Positions 7,203 to 16,164 of a stretch of DNA of 64,000 bases are shown here, one piece after another. Positions within the stretch are counted from its first letter, which is position 1. Every line of letters starts with the position of its first letter. Made by a program: the position numbers and the translations under genes. The notes under the pieces are model-generated. The model ran no database searches and was not told where the DNA came from. It saw only the letters and a program-made list of their open reading frames with translations. The DNA lies in NCBI RefSeq assembly GCF_000620465.1, contig NZ_JIBE01000008.1:1-64000 (forward strand), in the 5' to 3' direction. Source of the stretch: Ralstonia sp. UNC404CL21Col. Lineage in GTDB: Bacteria; Pseudomonadota; Gammaproteobacteria; Burkholderiales; Burkholderiaceae.

Positions 7203-9748
7203 GCGGCCTTCTCCTCGCCACCGGCCTGCATCGGGAAGGCGGTTTCCAGGGCGCGCACCTCCTGGGCGGAAGCGCAGGCCAGCGCGCGTTCTGCGAGCTG
7301 AGACAACGCGCGAAGGTGCGCCTCGCGCAGCCGCGCCTTGACCGGCGCAATATCGCGCGGGCTCATCGATAACTCGTGCACGCCAAGCCCTGTCAGCAGC
7401 AGCGCGCCGAACGGGTCTCCGGCCAGCCCGCCGCATACGCCGACCCAGCGCCCGTGGCGCGCGGCGCCTTGCACCGTCTGCTGAATCAGACGCAGCACGC
7501 TCGGGTGCAGGCTGTCGGCCTCAGCCGCGAGGTCGGGATGCTGGCGGTCGATCGCCAGCGTGTATTGCGTGAGGTCGTTGGTTCCGATGGAGAAGAAGTC
7601 GACGTGTTCTGCCAGTCGATCGGCCAGCAGTGCGGCGGCTGGCACTTCCACCATGATGCCCAGCGGCACCGTCGGCGCGTCGAGTTCTGCGCGGATGCGT
7701 TCGCAGGCGGCGCGCAGGGCGGTCACCTCCTCCAACGAGGTGATCATCGGGAACATGATCGACAGCGCCGCGGTATCGCCGGTACTGCCGGCATCGCGGG
7801 CGGCCCGATAGAGCGCGCGCAGTTGCGGCTCCATGAGGTCGGGCCGGCGCAGCAGCAGGCGCGCACCGCGCACGCCGAGGAACGGGTTCTCTTCCGTCGG
7901 CAGGTTCAGATGCGGGACCTGCTTGTCGCCGCCGATATCCAGCGTGCGCACGATCAGCGGACGGCCGCCAAGGGCTTTGAGCATGTCGGCGTAGACCGCG
8001 TATTGCGTGTCTTCGTCCGGCGCGTGGTCGCGTTCGAGGAACAGGAATTCGGTGCGCATCAGGCCGACGCCTTCCGCACCGAGCGTGAGCGCTTCGACCG
8101 CTTGTGCCGGCAGGTTGACGTTGGCGGCGATCTCCACCGTGTGGCCGTCACGCGTGCGCGCAGGCAGGCCTCGCTCCGCCTCCTCACGCTGCGTGCGCGC
8201 GGCGTCTTCCTGCAGCCATGCGCGGGCGCTCGCGATGCTGGCGTCATCGGGATCGAGCACCAGACGGCCGCCCGTGCCGTCGATGATGGCCTGCGTGCCC
8301 GTCGCCACATCGAGCACGGCCGGACCGGCGGCCACGACGGCTGGTATGCCCAGCGTGCGCGTCAGGATGGCCGTGTGCGAGGTCGGACCGCCTTGCGCCG
8401 TGACGATGCCGATGATGCGTCGCGTGTCGAGCGCCGCCGTATCCGAAGGCGACAGGTCCGCCGCCACCAGGATGCAGGGCGTGTCAGGCAATGTCTGCGC
8501 TGCAGTGCGCAGCGACGGATCGATATGGCCGAGCACGCGCCGTCCCACGTCGCGCAGGTCGGCCGCGCGCGCGGCCAGCAGCGGATTACCCAGCGCGCCC
8601 AGCCGCTCGGCGAGGCGCTCGACGGCCTGATGCCAGGACCACGCCACGCCGTGGCCTTCGACCATCGCCTGGCACGTCAGCGTCATGAGATCGGTGTCGC
8701 CCAGCAGTTCAGCCTGCGCCTTGAAGATGCCCGCTTCGGCTTCGCCCAGACGGGCGGCGGTGTCACGTGCCAGGGCTTCCAGCTCGGCGCGCGTGCTGGC
8801 CAGCGCCTGGTCCAGCAGATCGCCGCCGGTGGTCAGTGCGACGGGGTGATCGGGCACAGTCGACGCGCCGTGCTGCAACACGTGGATGGGGCCGATCGCC
8901 AAACCAGGGCTCGCCGCAATGCCGCCGATGGCGGGCAACGCCGCGTCGGCTTGCCAGCCGTGCGCGGTCTGGCGCGTGCGGGCAGCTTGCGTGTCGCGCG
9001 CCGCCTGGGCGCGCTCCTGCGCCGTCAGGCCTCGGATGGTCTGCAGCAGCGCGTCGAGCGCGGCACCGGCGTCGGGCCCTTCCGCAGAGAGGCTGAGCTT
9101 GGCGCCGGCCGCCAGCCCCAATTGAAGCAACGCCACGAGATTCTTTGCATCGGCGGTTTCGTCGCCATGGCGGACTTGCACCCGCGCGGCAAAGCGACGC
9201 GCGGTTTCAACCCACTGCGCGGCCGGACGGGCGTGCAGGCCGCTCGGGTATTCCAGCGTCAAGGTGCGCTGCTCGGCGAGGTCGGTGCCTGGCGTACCGG
9301 CGGCGGGCGCGGGTGCGTCGGTGGAGAGTGCGGCGACAAGCTCTTCAGCATTCTGCGTGGTGAAGAGCTGCCGCAGGCGGGCATCGTCATTCAGCAGCCG
9401 TGTTAGCCGGCGCAGCAGCGTGATGTGCTCGTCCGACTGCGCGGCGATGGCAAATACCAAGTGCGTCGTCTGGCCCGGGTGCCACTCCAGCCCGTCAGGA
9501 AACTGCAGCACCGCAATGCCGGTCTGGCGGATCAGGTGACGGTCCTCGCCCATGCCGTGCGGAATGGCGACGCCGTGGCCGAGAAACGTGTTGGCCACCG
9601 TTTCGCGGCGCAAAAGGCTGTCGATATAGGCGGGGTCGATGCAGCCGGCGTCGGCCAGCAATTGGCCGGCGGCGCGGATGGCGCTTTCCTTGCCGGTGGC
9701 GCGTTGTTGCAAACGGATGCGTTCGGCGCAGATCAGGGCGGTGGCCAT
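7199..9748 (-). CDS. fruB: PTS fructose EIIA-HPr-EI fusion protein
   Basis: 849 aa cytoplasmic phosphotransfer protein carrying every soluble PTS step in one chain. Residues 1-145 are EIIA of the fructose type with active His64 (GVAIPHG). Residues about 160-245 are HPr (PSGLHARPAAQ, His172). Residues about 275-849 are enzyme I with the phospho-His in GGPTSHTAILT (His458) and the C-terminal PEP-binding barrel (FFSIGTNDLTQY, GVCGGLAGDP). PEP phosphorylates EI, then HPr, EIIA and finally FruA EIIB. First gene of the fru operon, starting MATALICAER with a purine-rich site (GGAGACC) upstream. Its promoter is overlapped by a FruR-like operator. Confidence 0.96.
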   Translation of the reverse strand: MATALICAERIRLQQRATGKESAIRAAGQLLADAGCIDPAYIDSLLRRETVANTFLGHGVAIPHGMGEDRHLIRQTGIAVLQFPDGLEWHPGQTTHLVFAIAAQSDEHITLLRRLTRLLNDDARLRQLFTTQNAEELVAALSTDAPAPAAGTPGTDLAEQRTLTLEYPSGLHARPAAQWVETARRFAARVQVRHGDETADAKNLVALLQLGLAAGAKLSLSAEGPDAGAALDALLQTIRGLTAQERAQAARDTQAARTRQTAHGWQADAALPAIGGIAASPGLAIGPIHVLQHGASTVPDHPVALTTGGDLLDQALASTRAELEALARDTAARLGEAEAGIFKAQAELLGDTDLMTLTCQAMVEGHGVAWSWHQAVERLAERLGALGNPLLAARAADLRDVGRRVLGHIDPSLRTAAQTLPDTPCILVAADLSPSDTAALDTRRIIGIVTAQGGPTSHTAILTRTLGIPAVVAAGPAVLDVATGTQAIIDGTGGRLVLDPDDASIASARAWLQEDAARTQREEAERGLPARTRDGHTVEIAANVNLPAQAVEALTLGAEGVGLMRTEFLFLERDHAPDEDTQYAVYADMLKALGGRPLIVRTLDIGGDKQVPHLNLPTEENPFLGVRGARLLLRRPDLMEPQLRALYRAARDAGSTGDTAALSIMFPMITSLEEVTALRAACERIRAELDAPTVPLGIMVEVPAAALLADRLAEHVDFFSIGTNDLTQYTLAIDRQHPDLAAEADSLHPSVLRLIQQTVQGAARHGRWVGVCGGLAGDPFGALLLTGLGVHELSMSPRDIAPVKARLREAHLRALSQLAERALACASAQEVRALETAFPMQAGGEEKAA

Positions 9749-9813
9749 GCGGCGGGGGTCTCCTGCGGCTGCCGTGCTCCAAGGCCCGGCATGCGTGTCG
9801 TCGATGATCGCGA

Positions 9814-9842
9814 ATTGAAATCGATTACAGATGGAGTGTCAA
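9814..9842 (-). promoter_or_regulatory. fruB promoter
   Basis: On the minus strand TTGACA (9842-9837), a 17-bp spacer and TTCAAT (9819-9814) form a good sigma-70-type promoter. Transcription would start near 9807, about 60 bases before the fruB start. The operator-like dyad 9816-9829 covers the -10 and part of the spacer. Confidence 0.7.
9816..9829. promoter_or_regulatory. putative FruR operator O1 (fruB promoter)
   Basis: The 14-mer TGAAATCGATTACA matches its own reverse complement at 12 of 14 positions, with the central CG step typical of LacI-family operators. It overlaps the fruB -10, so binding would repress fruBKA. It shares the pattern TGnAAwCGATTwCA with the second site at 9950. Confidence 0.65.
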
Positions 9843-9871
9843 TGTGCGTCGCCACACAAAGTGACGCCTAT

Positions 9872-9887
9872 CCCCGTATTTACGGGG
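9872..9887. promoter_or_regulatory. perfect dyad midway between the fruB and fruR promoters
   Basis: CCCCGTA and TACGGGG flank a 2-nt centre, a perfect 7-bp-arm dyad. Its centre is about 72 bases upstream of the predicted fruB transcription start and about 65 upstream of that of fruR. That is a normal distance for an activator site serving both promoters. A 2-nt loop is too short for an RNA hairpin at full length, so a protein site is the better reading. The protein is unknown. Confidence 0.4.
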
Positions 9888-9909
9888 TTTTCCCTAGGAG
9901 CCAGGGAGA

Positions 9910-9938
9910 TTGGAGACGATGCGGTCATTCGCTATGAT
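9910..9938 (+). promoter_or_regulatory. fruR promoter
   Basis: TTGGAG (9910-9915), a 17-bp spacer and TATGAT (9933-9938) form a sigma-70-type promoter. The start point near 9945 leaves a leader of only about 20 bases before the fruR ATG at 9966, and the operator-like site 9950-9963 lies within it. Confidence 0.6.
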
Positions 9939-9949
9939 GACGCTTTCAT

Positions 9950-9963
9950 TGGAAACGATTTCA
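9950..9963. promoter_or_regulatory. putative FruR operator O2 (fruR autoregulation)
   Basis: TGGAAACGATTTCA is an imperfect 14-bp dyad (10 of 14) that shares nine positions of its pattern with O1. It sits between the predicted fruR start point and the fruR start codon, where a bound repressor would block its own gene. Confidence 0.55.
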
Positions 9964-9965
9964 GC

Positions 9966-10961
9966 ATGACGGTTCGAATCAAGGACGTGGCGGCGGCAGC
10001 GGGGGTGTCGGTGGCAACCGTGTCGCGTGCGCTTGCTGGCGGCCCTGTGAGCGCGGAGCTGCGCCGGCGCGTCGATGCGGCGGTGGCGGCGTCGGGGTAT
10101 CGGCCGAACTTGTCGGCACGCCGGCTGCGCTCACAGCAGGCGCAGACCGTCGGCCTGATCGTCTCCGACATCCGCAATCCGTTCTTCACCAGCGTCAGCC
10201 GCGCCGTGGAAGACGCGGCCTACGCGGCTGGCCTGCGCGTCATCCTGTGCAATTCCGACGAAGACCCCGAGAAGGAAGCGATGTACCTGCGTCTGATGGA
10301 AGAGGAGCGCGTGACCGGCGTGATCCTCTCGCCGACGCGGGGCATTGCCGAGGCGCAGCAACCCGTGGACCTTGGCTACCCGGTCGTGCTGATCGACCGC
10401 GCCGGCCCCACATGCGGCACCGATGCCGTCGTGCTCGACAACCAGCAGGCCGCGCAAGCACTGGCCGAGCACCTTGCCGCGCGGGGTTACCGGCGTATCG
10501 GTGGATTGTTCGGGCGGACCAGCAGCACGGGCGCGGAGCGCCAGGCCGGATTCGCGACGGCGCTGGCACGCCACGGCATCGCCGCCGAGGCACGCTTTAT
10601 CCTGCCGACCGCCGAGGCCGCGGAGGCCGAGACGCTGGCGTGGCTGTCCGGCGCGGAACGTGATCGCCCCGACGCGCTGGTCGCGAGTAACGCGCAATCG
10701 CTGCTCGGCGTGCTGCGTGCGTTGCGGCGGCTGTCGCTCGACGTGCCGCGTGACATCGCCGTGGCGGGCTTTGACAACGAGCCCTGGACCGAACTCGCCG
10801 GCCCGGGCATCACCGTGATCGAGCAACCGGTCTACGACATCGGTCGCATGGCAATGGCGATGCTGCAGGAGCGCCTCGCGCAACCCACCTTGCCGACGCG
10901 CCGCGTGCTGTTGACGGGGCGGCTCGTCACGCGCGGCTCCACGCCGCTGCGAAGCAGTTAG
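9966..10961 (+). CDS. fruR: LacI-family transcriptional regulator of the fru operon
   Basis: 331 aa. The N-terminal LacI helix-turn-helix is obvious (IKDVAAAAGVSVATVSRAL, residues 5-23). A hinge and a periplasmic-binding-like effector domain follow (SQQAQTVGLIVSDIRNPFF onward). The ATG at 9966 is used because it places the HTH at the very N terminus as in the family; the frame is open further upstream without reason. The gene is divergent from fruBKA. By analogy with FruR of pseudomonads and other proteobacteria, fructose-1-phosphate is the likely inducer. Both predicted promoters carry an operator-like site, so it probably represses itself and the operon. Confidence 0.9.
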   Translation: MTVRIKDVAAAAGVSVATVSRALAGGPVSAELRRRVDAAVAASGYRPNLSARRLRSQQAQTVGLIVSDIRNPFFTSVSRAVEDAAYAAGLRVILCNSDEDPEKEAMYLRLMEEERVTGVILSPTRGIAEAQQPVDLGYPVVLIDRAGPTCGTDAVVLDNQQAAQALAEHLAARGYRRIGGLFGRTSSTGAERQAGFATALARHGIAAEARFILPTAEAAEAETLAWLSGAERDRPDALVASNAQSLLGVLRALRRLSLDVPRDIAVAGFDNEPWTELAGPGITVIEQPVYDIGRMAMAMLQERLAQPTLPTRRVLLTGRLVTRGSTPLRSS

Positions 10962-11043
10962 CAGGCGATTACAATTTCCGGATACTCGCGCCGGTGCGAC
11001 AACGCCAACATGCACCCGCCGCCACCCACTCCGGAGCCCCCTG

Positions 11044-13140
11044 ATGTCCACCCAAGTCATCCGTGCTGCCTGTCCGCACGACTGCCCCGACACCTGCGCC
11101 TTGCTCGTCACTGTCGAGGACGGCCGCGCCACCCGCGTGCAGGGCGACCCGGACCACCCGACCACCGCCGGTGTGCTGTGCACCAAGGTCAATCGGTATG
11201 CCGAGCGCACGTACCACCCAAACCGCCTGTTGGCGCCGATGAAGCGTGTGGGCGCCAAGGGTGAGGGCAAGTTCGAACCGATTTCGTGGGACGAGGCCAT
11301 CGACACCATCGCCACGCGCCTGGGCGACATTGCTGCGCGCAACCCGGAGGCCATCCTTCCGTACAGCTACGCCGGCACGATGGGCCTGGTGCAGGGCGAA
11401 AGCATGGCCGCGCGTTTTTTCCACAAGCTGGGAGCGTCGCTGCTGGATCGCACAATCTGCGCATCGGCCGGCGCGACGGCGCTGCGCTACACGTACGGCG
11501 CGAGCCTGGGCATGGATATCGAGCACGTGCAGGACGCCAAGCTGATCCTCATCTGGGGCGCCAATCCGATCGCGTCGAACCTGCATTTCTGGACGCGCGC
11601 GCAGGAAGCCAAACGGCGCGGCGCCACGCTCGTCGCCATCGATCCGTATCGCTCGCTGACGGCCGAGAAGTGCCATCGCCATCTGGCGGTGCGCCCCGGT
11701 ACCGATGCGGCGCTGGCGCTGGCGATGATCCACGTGTTGATCCGCGATGATCTGCTCGACCACGACTACATCGCCAATCACACGCTCGGTTTCGAGGCGC
11801 TGCGTGAGCGCGCGCAGCAATACACGCCGGAATACGCGGCGACGCTGTGTGGGGTGGACGCGGCGGATATCGAGTGGCTCGCCAAGCTGTACGGCACGAC
11901 CGTCGTGCGCGACAAACAGCCCGCGGCCATTCGCCTGAACTACGGCATGCAGCGCGCGCATGGCGGCGGGCAGGGCGTGCGCGCGGTCGCATGCCTGCCG
12001 TCGCTGGTGGGCGCGTGGCGCGATGCAGCGGGCGGGCTGCAGCTGTCGACGTCGGGTTTCTTCCCCATCGACAATGCGAAGCTGCAGCGTCCTGACCTGC
12101 TCCCGAGCTGGCCCGCGCTGCCGCGCACGATCAACATGAGCACCATCGGCGATGCGCTGCTGCATGCCGGCGATGCGTCGTTTGGCCCGAAGGTCGAGGC
12201 GGTGGTCGTCTACAACAGCAACCCCGTCGCGGTGGCGCCGGATTCGCGCAAGGTCGCCGCCGGCTTTGCGCGCGAAGACCTCTTCACCGTGGTGCTGGAG
12301 CATTTCCAGACCGACACCGCCGACTACGCCGACATCCTCCTGCCCGCCACCACGCAGCTCGAACATGTCGATGTGCACAAGGCGTATGGCCACACCTACG
12401 TGCTGGCCAACAACGCTGCCATCGCGCCCATGGGGCAGTCGCTGCCGAACACGGAGATCTTCCGCCGCATCGCCAAGCGCATGGGCTTTAACGACGCCTG
12501 CTTTGCCGACTCGGACGACGACATCGCCAGCCAGGCCGTGCGCCGTGACGACCCGGCCGCCGCGCACATCGACTGGGCCACGCTCAAGCGCGACGGCTGG
12601 CAGAAGCTGGCGCACCCGGCTGCGCCGCTGGCTCATGGCGGCTATCGCACGCCGTCGGGCCGCTGCGAGTTCTATTCCGAGCAGATGGCCAAGGACGGCC
12701 TTGACCCGCTGCCCGGCTATGTGCCGCCGCATGAGTCGGCGATCAGCACGCCTGAGCTGGCGAAGCGTTATCCGCTGTCGATGATCTCGCCGCCGGCGCG
12801 CAACTTCCTGAACTCGACCTTCGTCAACGTCGACAGCCTGCGCAGCACCGAAGGCGAGCCGCATCTCGACATCCATCCCGACGATGCCAATGCGCGCGGC
12901 GTCATCGATGGCGAACTGGTCCGCATCTTCAACGATCGCGGCACCATGCAGGCGCGCGCCCGCGTGACCGACCGTGCGCGGCGCGGCGTGGTCGTCGGCC
13001 TGTCGATCTGGTGGAAGAAGCTCGCGCCCGACGGCACCAACGCCAACGAGCTGACCAGCCAGCGCCTGACCGACATGGGGCGCGCGCCCACCTTCTACGA
13101 TTGCCTGGTCGAGGTCGCGCCGTTGGCACACGCCGCCTGA
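11044..13140 (+). CDS. molybdopterin oxidoreductase, [4Fe-4S]-containing
   Basis: 698 aa. A member of the MopB/DMSO-reductase superfamily. The N terminus has Cys10, Cys14, Cys18 and Cys46 (CPHDCPDTC and GVLC), the CX3CX3CX27C ligand set of a [4Fe-4S] cluster. The molybdopterin-binding core follows (ISWDEAIDTIA, ILIWGANPIASN), and the C terminus has the dinucleotide-binding region (PDDANARGVIDGELVRIFNDRG). No twin-arginine signal is visible, so it should be cytoplasmic. No iron-sulfur or membrane subunit gene is adjacent, which is unusual for formate dehydrogenases and nitrate reductases. The substrate is not predictable. The following lipoprotein gene begins only 10 bases after its stop. Confidence 0.9.
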   Translation: MSTQVIRAACPHDCPDTCALLVTVEDGRATRVQGDPDHPTTAGVLCTKVNRYAERTYHPNRLLAPMKRVGAKGEGKFEPISWDEAIDTIATRLGDIAARNPEAILPYSYAGTMGLVQGESMAARFFHKLGASLLDRTICASAGATALRYTYGASLGMDIEHVQDAKLILIWGANPIASNLHFWTRAQEAKRRGATLVAIDPYRSLTAEKCHRHLAVRPGTDAALALAMIHVLIRDDLLDHDYIANHTLGFEALRERAQQYTPEYAATLCGVDAADIEWLAKLYGTTVVRDKQPAAIRLNYGMQRAHGGGQGVRAVACLPSLVGAWRDAAGGLQLSTSGFFPIDNAKLQRPDLLPSWPALPRTINMSTIGDALLHAGDASFGPKVEAVVVYNSNPVAVAPDSRKVAAGFAREDLFTVVLEHFQTDTADYADILLPATTQLEHVDVHKAYGHTYVLANNAAIAPMGQSLPNTEIFRRIAKRMGFNDACFADSDDDIASQAVRRDDPAAAHIDWATLKRDGWQKLAHPAAPLAHGGYRTPSGRCEFYSEQMAKDGLDPLPGYVPPHESAISTPELAKRYPLSMISPPARNFLNSTFVNVDSLRSTEGEPHLDIHPDDANARGVIDGELVRIFNDRGTMQARARVTDRARRGVVVGLSIWWKKLAPDGTNANELTSQRLTDMGRAPTFYDCLVEVAPLAHAA

Positions 13141-13150
13141 CGGAACCATC

Positions 13151-14248
13151 ATGCGTGCCGCACGCGCGCTGTGCCTTGCGCTGTCGTTTGCCGGTTCGGC
13201 GTTGCTGGCCGGCTGCGACACCGTCGGTTATTACTACCAGTCGGTCAGCGGACATCTCTCGCTGATGGCGCAGCGCGAGTCGATCGACCAGGCGATCGAC
13301 AACGCCCGGCAGGCTCACAACGACAAGCTCGCCAAACGCCTGGAGGATGCGCGCAGCATCCGCATCTATGCGTCGCGCGAGCTGGGCCTGCCCGACAACG
13401 GCAGCTATCGCGTCTACGCCAATCTCAAGCGTCCGTTCGCGGTGTGGAACGTGTTTGCGGCGCCGGAGCTGTCGGTCAAGCTCAAGGAATGGTGTTTCCT
13501 CGTCGTGGGCTGCGTGACGTATCGCGGGTACTACGATCGCAACGCCGCCATAGCCTACGCCGACACCTTACGCGCCCAAGGCCTGGACGTGGATGTGGCC
13601 GGCATTCCTGCGTATTCCACACTGGGTTATTTCGACGACCCGCTGCTCAACACCTTCGTCGGCCTGCCGGAAGGCGAGCTGGCGCGGCTGATTTTTCATG
13701 AGTTGGCGCATCAGGTCGTCTACGCCAAGGGCGATACCGCGTTCAACGAATCGTTTGCCACCGCCGTGGAAACCATCGGCGTCGAACGCTGGCTGGCGGA
13801 TGCCGCCACGCCGGAAATTCGCGCGGAATACGCCACGTACGACGCCCGCCGCGTACAATTCCGCGCCCTGCTGCTGGAGTACCGCAACCGGCTTGAAACG
13901 CTGTATGCCAGCCCCGTGTCGGACGACGAGAAGCGCGCCGGAAAACGCGCCATCTTCGCGAGCCTGCAGGCCGATTACGCCAAGCTCAAGGCAAGCTGGG
14001 GCGGTTATACCGGTTACGACCGCTGGTTCGCGCAGCCGCTGTCGAATGCGCATCTGGGCGCTGTCGCGAGCTACCTGGAATGGGTGCCGGCGTTCACGGC
14101 GCTGTACCACCGTGATGGCGGCGACTGGGCGCGCTTCTATGCCGACGTCAAAGCCATGGCGCGTGAGTCCAAACCGCAGCGCGAGGCCGCCTTGCGATTG
14201 CTAGCGCCGCCCGCGATGGCGACGTCTGCCGGCATCACGCAAAAGTGA
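13151..14248 (+). CDS. predicted aminopeptidase, lipoprotein (zinc HEXXH)
   Basis: 365 aa. The N terminus is a lipoprotein signal with lipobox LLAGC (Cys22), so it should be anchored to a membrane on the periplasmic side. HELAH at 183-187 is a gluzincin zinc site, and NESFA (199-203) supplies the likely third ligand Glu200. This matches the putative aminopeptidase family PF10023 (COG4324). Its gene is 10 bp behind the molybdoenzyme gene on the same strand and is probably co-transcribed, although the two have no known functional link. Family recognition is good; the substrate is unknown. Confidence 0.85.
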   Translation: MRAARALCLALSFAGSALLAGCDTVGYYYQSVSGHLSLMAQRESIDQAIDNARQAHNDKLAKRLEDARSIRIYASRELGLPDNGSYRVYANLKRPFAVWNVFAAPELSVKLKEWCFLVVGCVTYRGYYDRNAAIAYADTLRAQGLDVDVAGIPAYSTLGYFDDPLLNTFVGLPEGELARLIFHELAHQVVYAKGDTAFNESFATAVETIGVERWLADAATPEIRAEYATYDARRVQFRALLLEYRNRLETLYASPVSDDEKRAGKRAIFASLQADYAKLKASWGGYTGYDRWFAQPLSNAHLGAVASYLEWVPAFTALYHRDGGDWARFYADVKAMARESKPQREAALRLLAPPAMATSAGITQK

Positions 14249-14399
14249 TGCCAACAGCGGTTTCTGCACCAGTTTCAAGCGGGGCCGACCGGCTGAGGGA
14301 ACCGTCTAAGTTATTGTTTTGACACAGACATCCGCGTAGGATGCCGAAAAAAACGAACGACCATTCGAAAAAAATCGACAATCGCCAGGAGACACGCCC

Positions 14400-16109
14400 A
14401 TGGATAAGCCGTGGCTGAAGCAGTATCCCGCCGGGGTGCCGGCCGAGATCGATGCGTCGCAGTATCGATCGCTGGCCCATCTGCTTGAGGATTCTTTCCA
14501 GAAGAACCGCAATCGCCGTGCATTTGAATGCATGGGCAAGGTGCTGACCTACGGCGAGCTGGATACGCTCTCGCGCCAACTGGCGGCGTGGCTGCAATCG
14601 CGCGGTCTGGCGCCCGGCGCCCGCGTCGCGTTGATGATGCCGAACGTGCTGCAGTACCCCGTGGCGTTGGCCGCCGTGCTGCGTGCCGGCTATGTGGTCG
14701 TCAACGTCAATCCGCTTTACACCCCGCGCGAACTGGAGCACCAGCTCAAGGACAGCGGTGCCGAAGCCATCATCATCCTGGAGAACTTCGCGACGACGCT
14801 GCAGCAGGTGCTGCCCAATACGCCGGTCAAGCACATCGTGGTGGCCAGCATGGGCGACATGCTCGGCGGGCTGAAGGGCATGCTGGTCAATTTCGTCGTG
14901 CGCAGCGTCAAGAAGATGGTGCCGGCGTGGGAACTGCCCAACTGCATCCGCTTCAACACCGCGCTGGAAGAGGGCGCCAAGCAGACGCTCAAACCGACTT
15001 CCGTCGGCCCCGACGACGTGGCCTTCCTGCAATACACGGGCGGCACGACCGGCGTGTCGAAGGGTGCGACGCTGCTGCATCGGAACATCGTTGCCAACGT
15101 GCTGCAATCGGAAGCCTGGATGAACCCGGCGCTCACCAAGCCCGGTCGCGATGGCCGCATGCTGGCCGCCGACGAAGAGATCGTCACCATCACCGCGCTG
15201 CCGCTGTATCACATCTTCGCGCTGACGGTGTGCTGCCTGCTGTCGATGCGCAAGGGCGGGCTGGCCGTGCTGATCCCGAATCCGCGTGACATCCCGGGCT
15301 TCATCAAGGTGCTCAAGCAGTACCGCTTCCACATGTTCCCGGCCGTGAACACGCTGTACAACGCGCTGCTGAACCATCCTGAATTCAAGGATGTCGACTG
15401 CTCGAACCTGCGCGTGGCCAACGGCGGCGGCATGGCGGTGCAGGAAGCCGTGGCCAAGAAGTGGCTCGAGGTGACGGGGTGCCCGATCATCGAAGGCTAT
15501 GGTCTGTCGGAAACCTCGCCGTCGGCCATCTGCAACCCGACAGATACCGATAAGTTTTCGGGCACCGTGGGTTTGCCGATTCCTGGCACGGAAATCGCCA
15601 TTCGCGACGACGAAGGCCGCGACTTGCCGATCGGCCAGGCGGGTGAAATCTGCATCCGCGGCCCGCAGGTCATGGCGGGCTACTGGAAGCGCCCCGACGA
15701 GACCGCCAAGGTCATGTACGCCGACGGATTCTTCAAGACCGGCGACGTGGGCGTGATGGACGAGCGCGGCTACACCAAGATCGTCGATCGCAAGAAGGAC
15801 ATGATTCTGGTGTCGGGCTTCAACGTGTACCCGAACGAGATCGAAGGCGTGGTGGCGATGTGCCCGGGCGTGCTGGAAGTGGCCGCCGTGGGCGTGCCCG
15901 ACGTGCATTCGGGCGAGGTGGTGAAGCTGTTCGTGGTGCGTCGCGATCCGTCGCTCACGGAACAGAAGCTGCAGGAATTCTGCAAGGACCAGCTCACCGG
16001 CTACAAACGCCCGAAGTTCATCGAGTTCCGCAACGAGCTGCCGAAGACCAACGTCGGCAAGATCCTGCGCCGCGAACTGCGCGATGAGGCGATGAAGAAG
16101 CGTGCCTGA
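14400..16109 (+). CDS. fadD: long-chain-fatty-acid-CoA ligase
   Basis: 569 aa. It activates fatty acids to acyl-CoA via an acyl-adenylate, for beta-oxidation and lipid synthesis. AMP-binding motifs: YTGGTTGVSKGA (212-223, P-loop), GYGLSETSP (adenine site), the hinge motif DRKKDMILVSGFNVYPNEIE, and the C-terminal Lys in TNVGKILRREL. AGGAG lies a short distance before the ATG. The 151-bp gap upstream has a TTGACA (14319-14324), but I see no convincing -10 at the proper distance. A strong terminator follows. Confidence 0.93.
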   Translation: MDKPWLKQYPAGVPAEIDASQYRSLAHLLEDSFQKNRNRRAFECMGKVLTYGELDTLSRQLAAWLQSRGLAPGARVALMMPNVLQYPVALAAVLRAGYVVVNVNPLYTPRELEHQLKDSGAEAIIILENFATTLQQVLPNTPVKHIVVASMGDMLGGLKGMLVNFVVRSVKKMVPAWELPNCIRFNTALEEGAKQTLKPTSVGPDDVAFLQYTGGTTGVSKGATLLHRNIVANVLQSEAWMNPALTKPGRDGRMLAADEEIVTITALPLYHIFALTVCCLLSMRKGGLAVLIPNPRDIPGFIKVLKQYRFHMFPAVNTLYNALLNHPEFKDVDCSNLRVANGGGMAVQEAVAKKWLEVTGCPIIEGYGLSETSPSAICNPTDTDKFSGTVGLPIPGTEIAIRDDEGRDLPIGQAGEICIRGPQVMAGYWKRPDETAKVMYADGFFKTGDVGVMDERGYTKIVDRKKDMILVSGFNVYPNEIEGVVAMCPGVLEVAAVGVPDVHSGEVVKLFVVRRDPSLTEQKLQEFCKDQLTGYKRPKFIEFRNELPKTNVGKILRRELRDEAMKKRA

Positions 16110-16126
16110 GTCTGCGTAGCTGCAAT

Positions 16127-16156
16127 AAAAAAGCCGCGAGGAATCGCGGCTTTTTT
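16127..16156 (+). terminator. bidirectional terminator, fadD / hemolysin III gene
   Basis: Perfect 13-bp stem AAAAAAGCCGCGA (16127-16139) with TCGCGGCTTTTTT (16144-16156) and loop GGAA. It lies between the convergent genes fadD (stop 16109) and the hemolysin III gene (stop 16165), with a T-run on each strand. Confidence 0.93.
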
Positions 16157-16164
16157 CATGGCGG

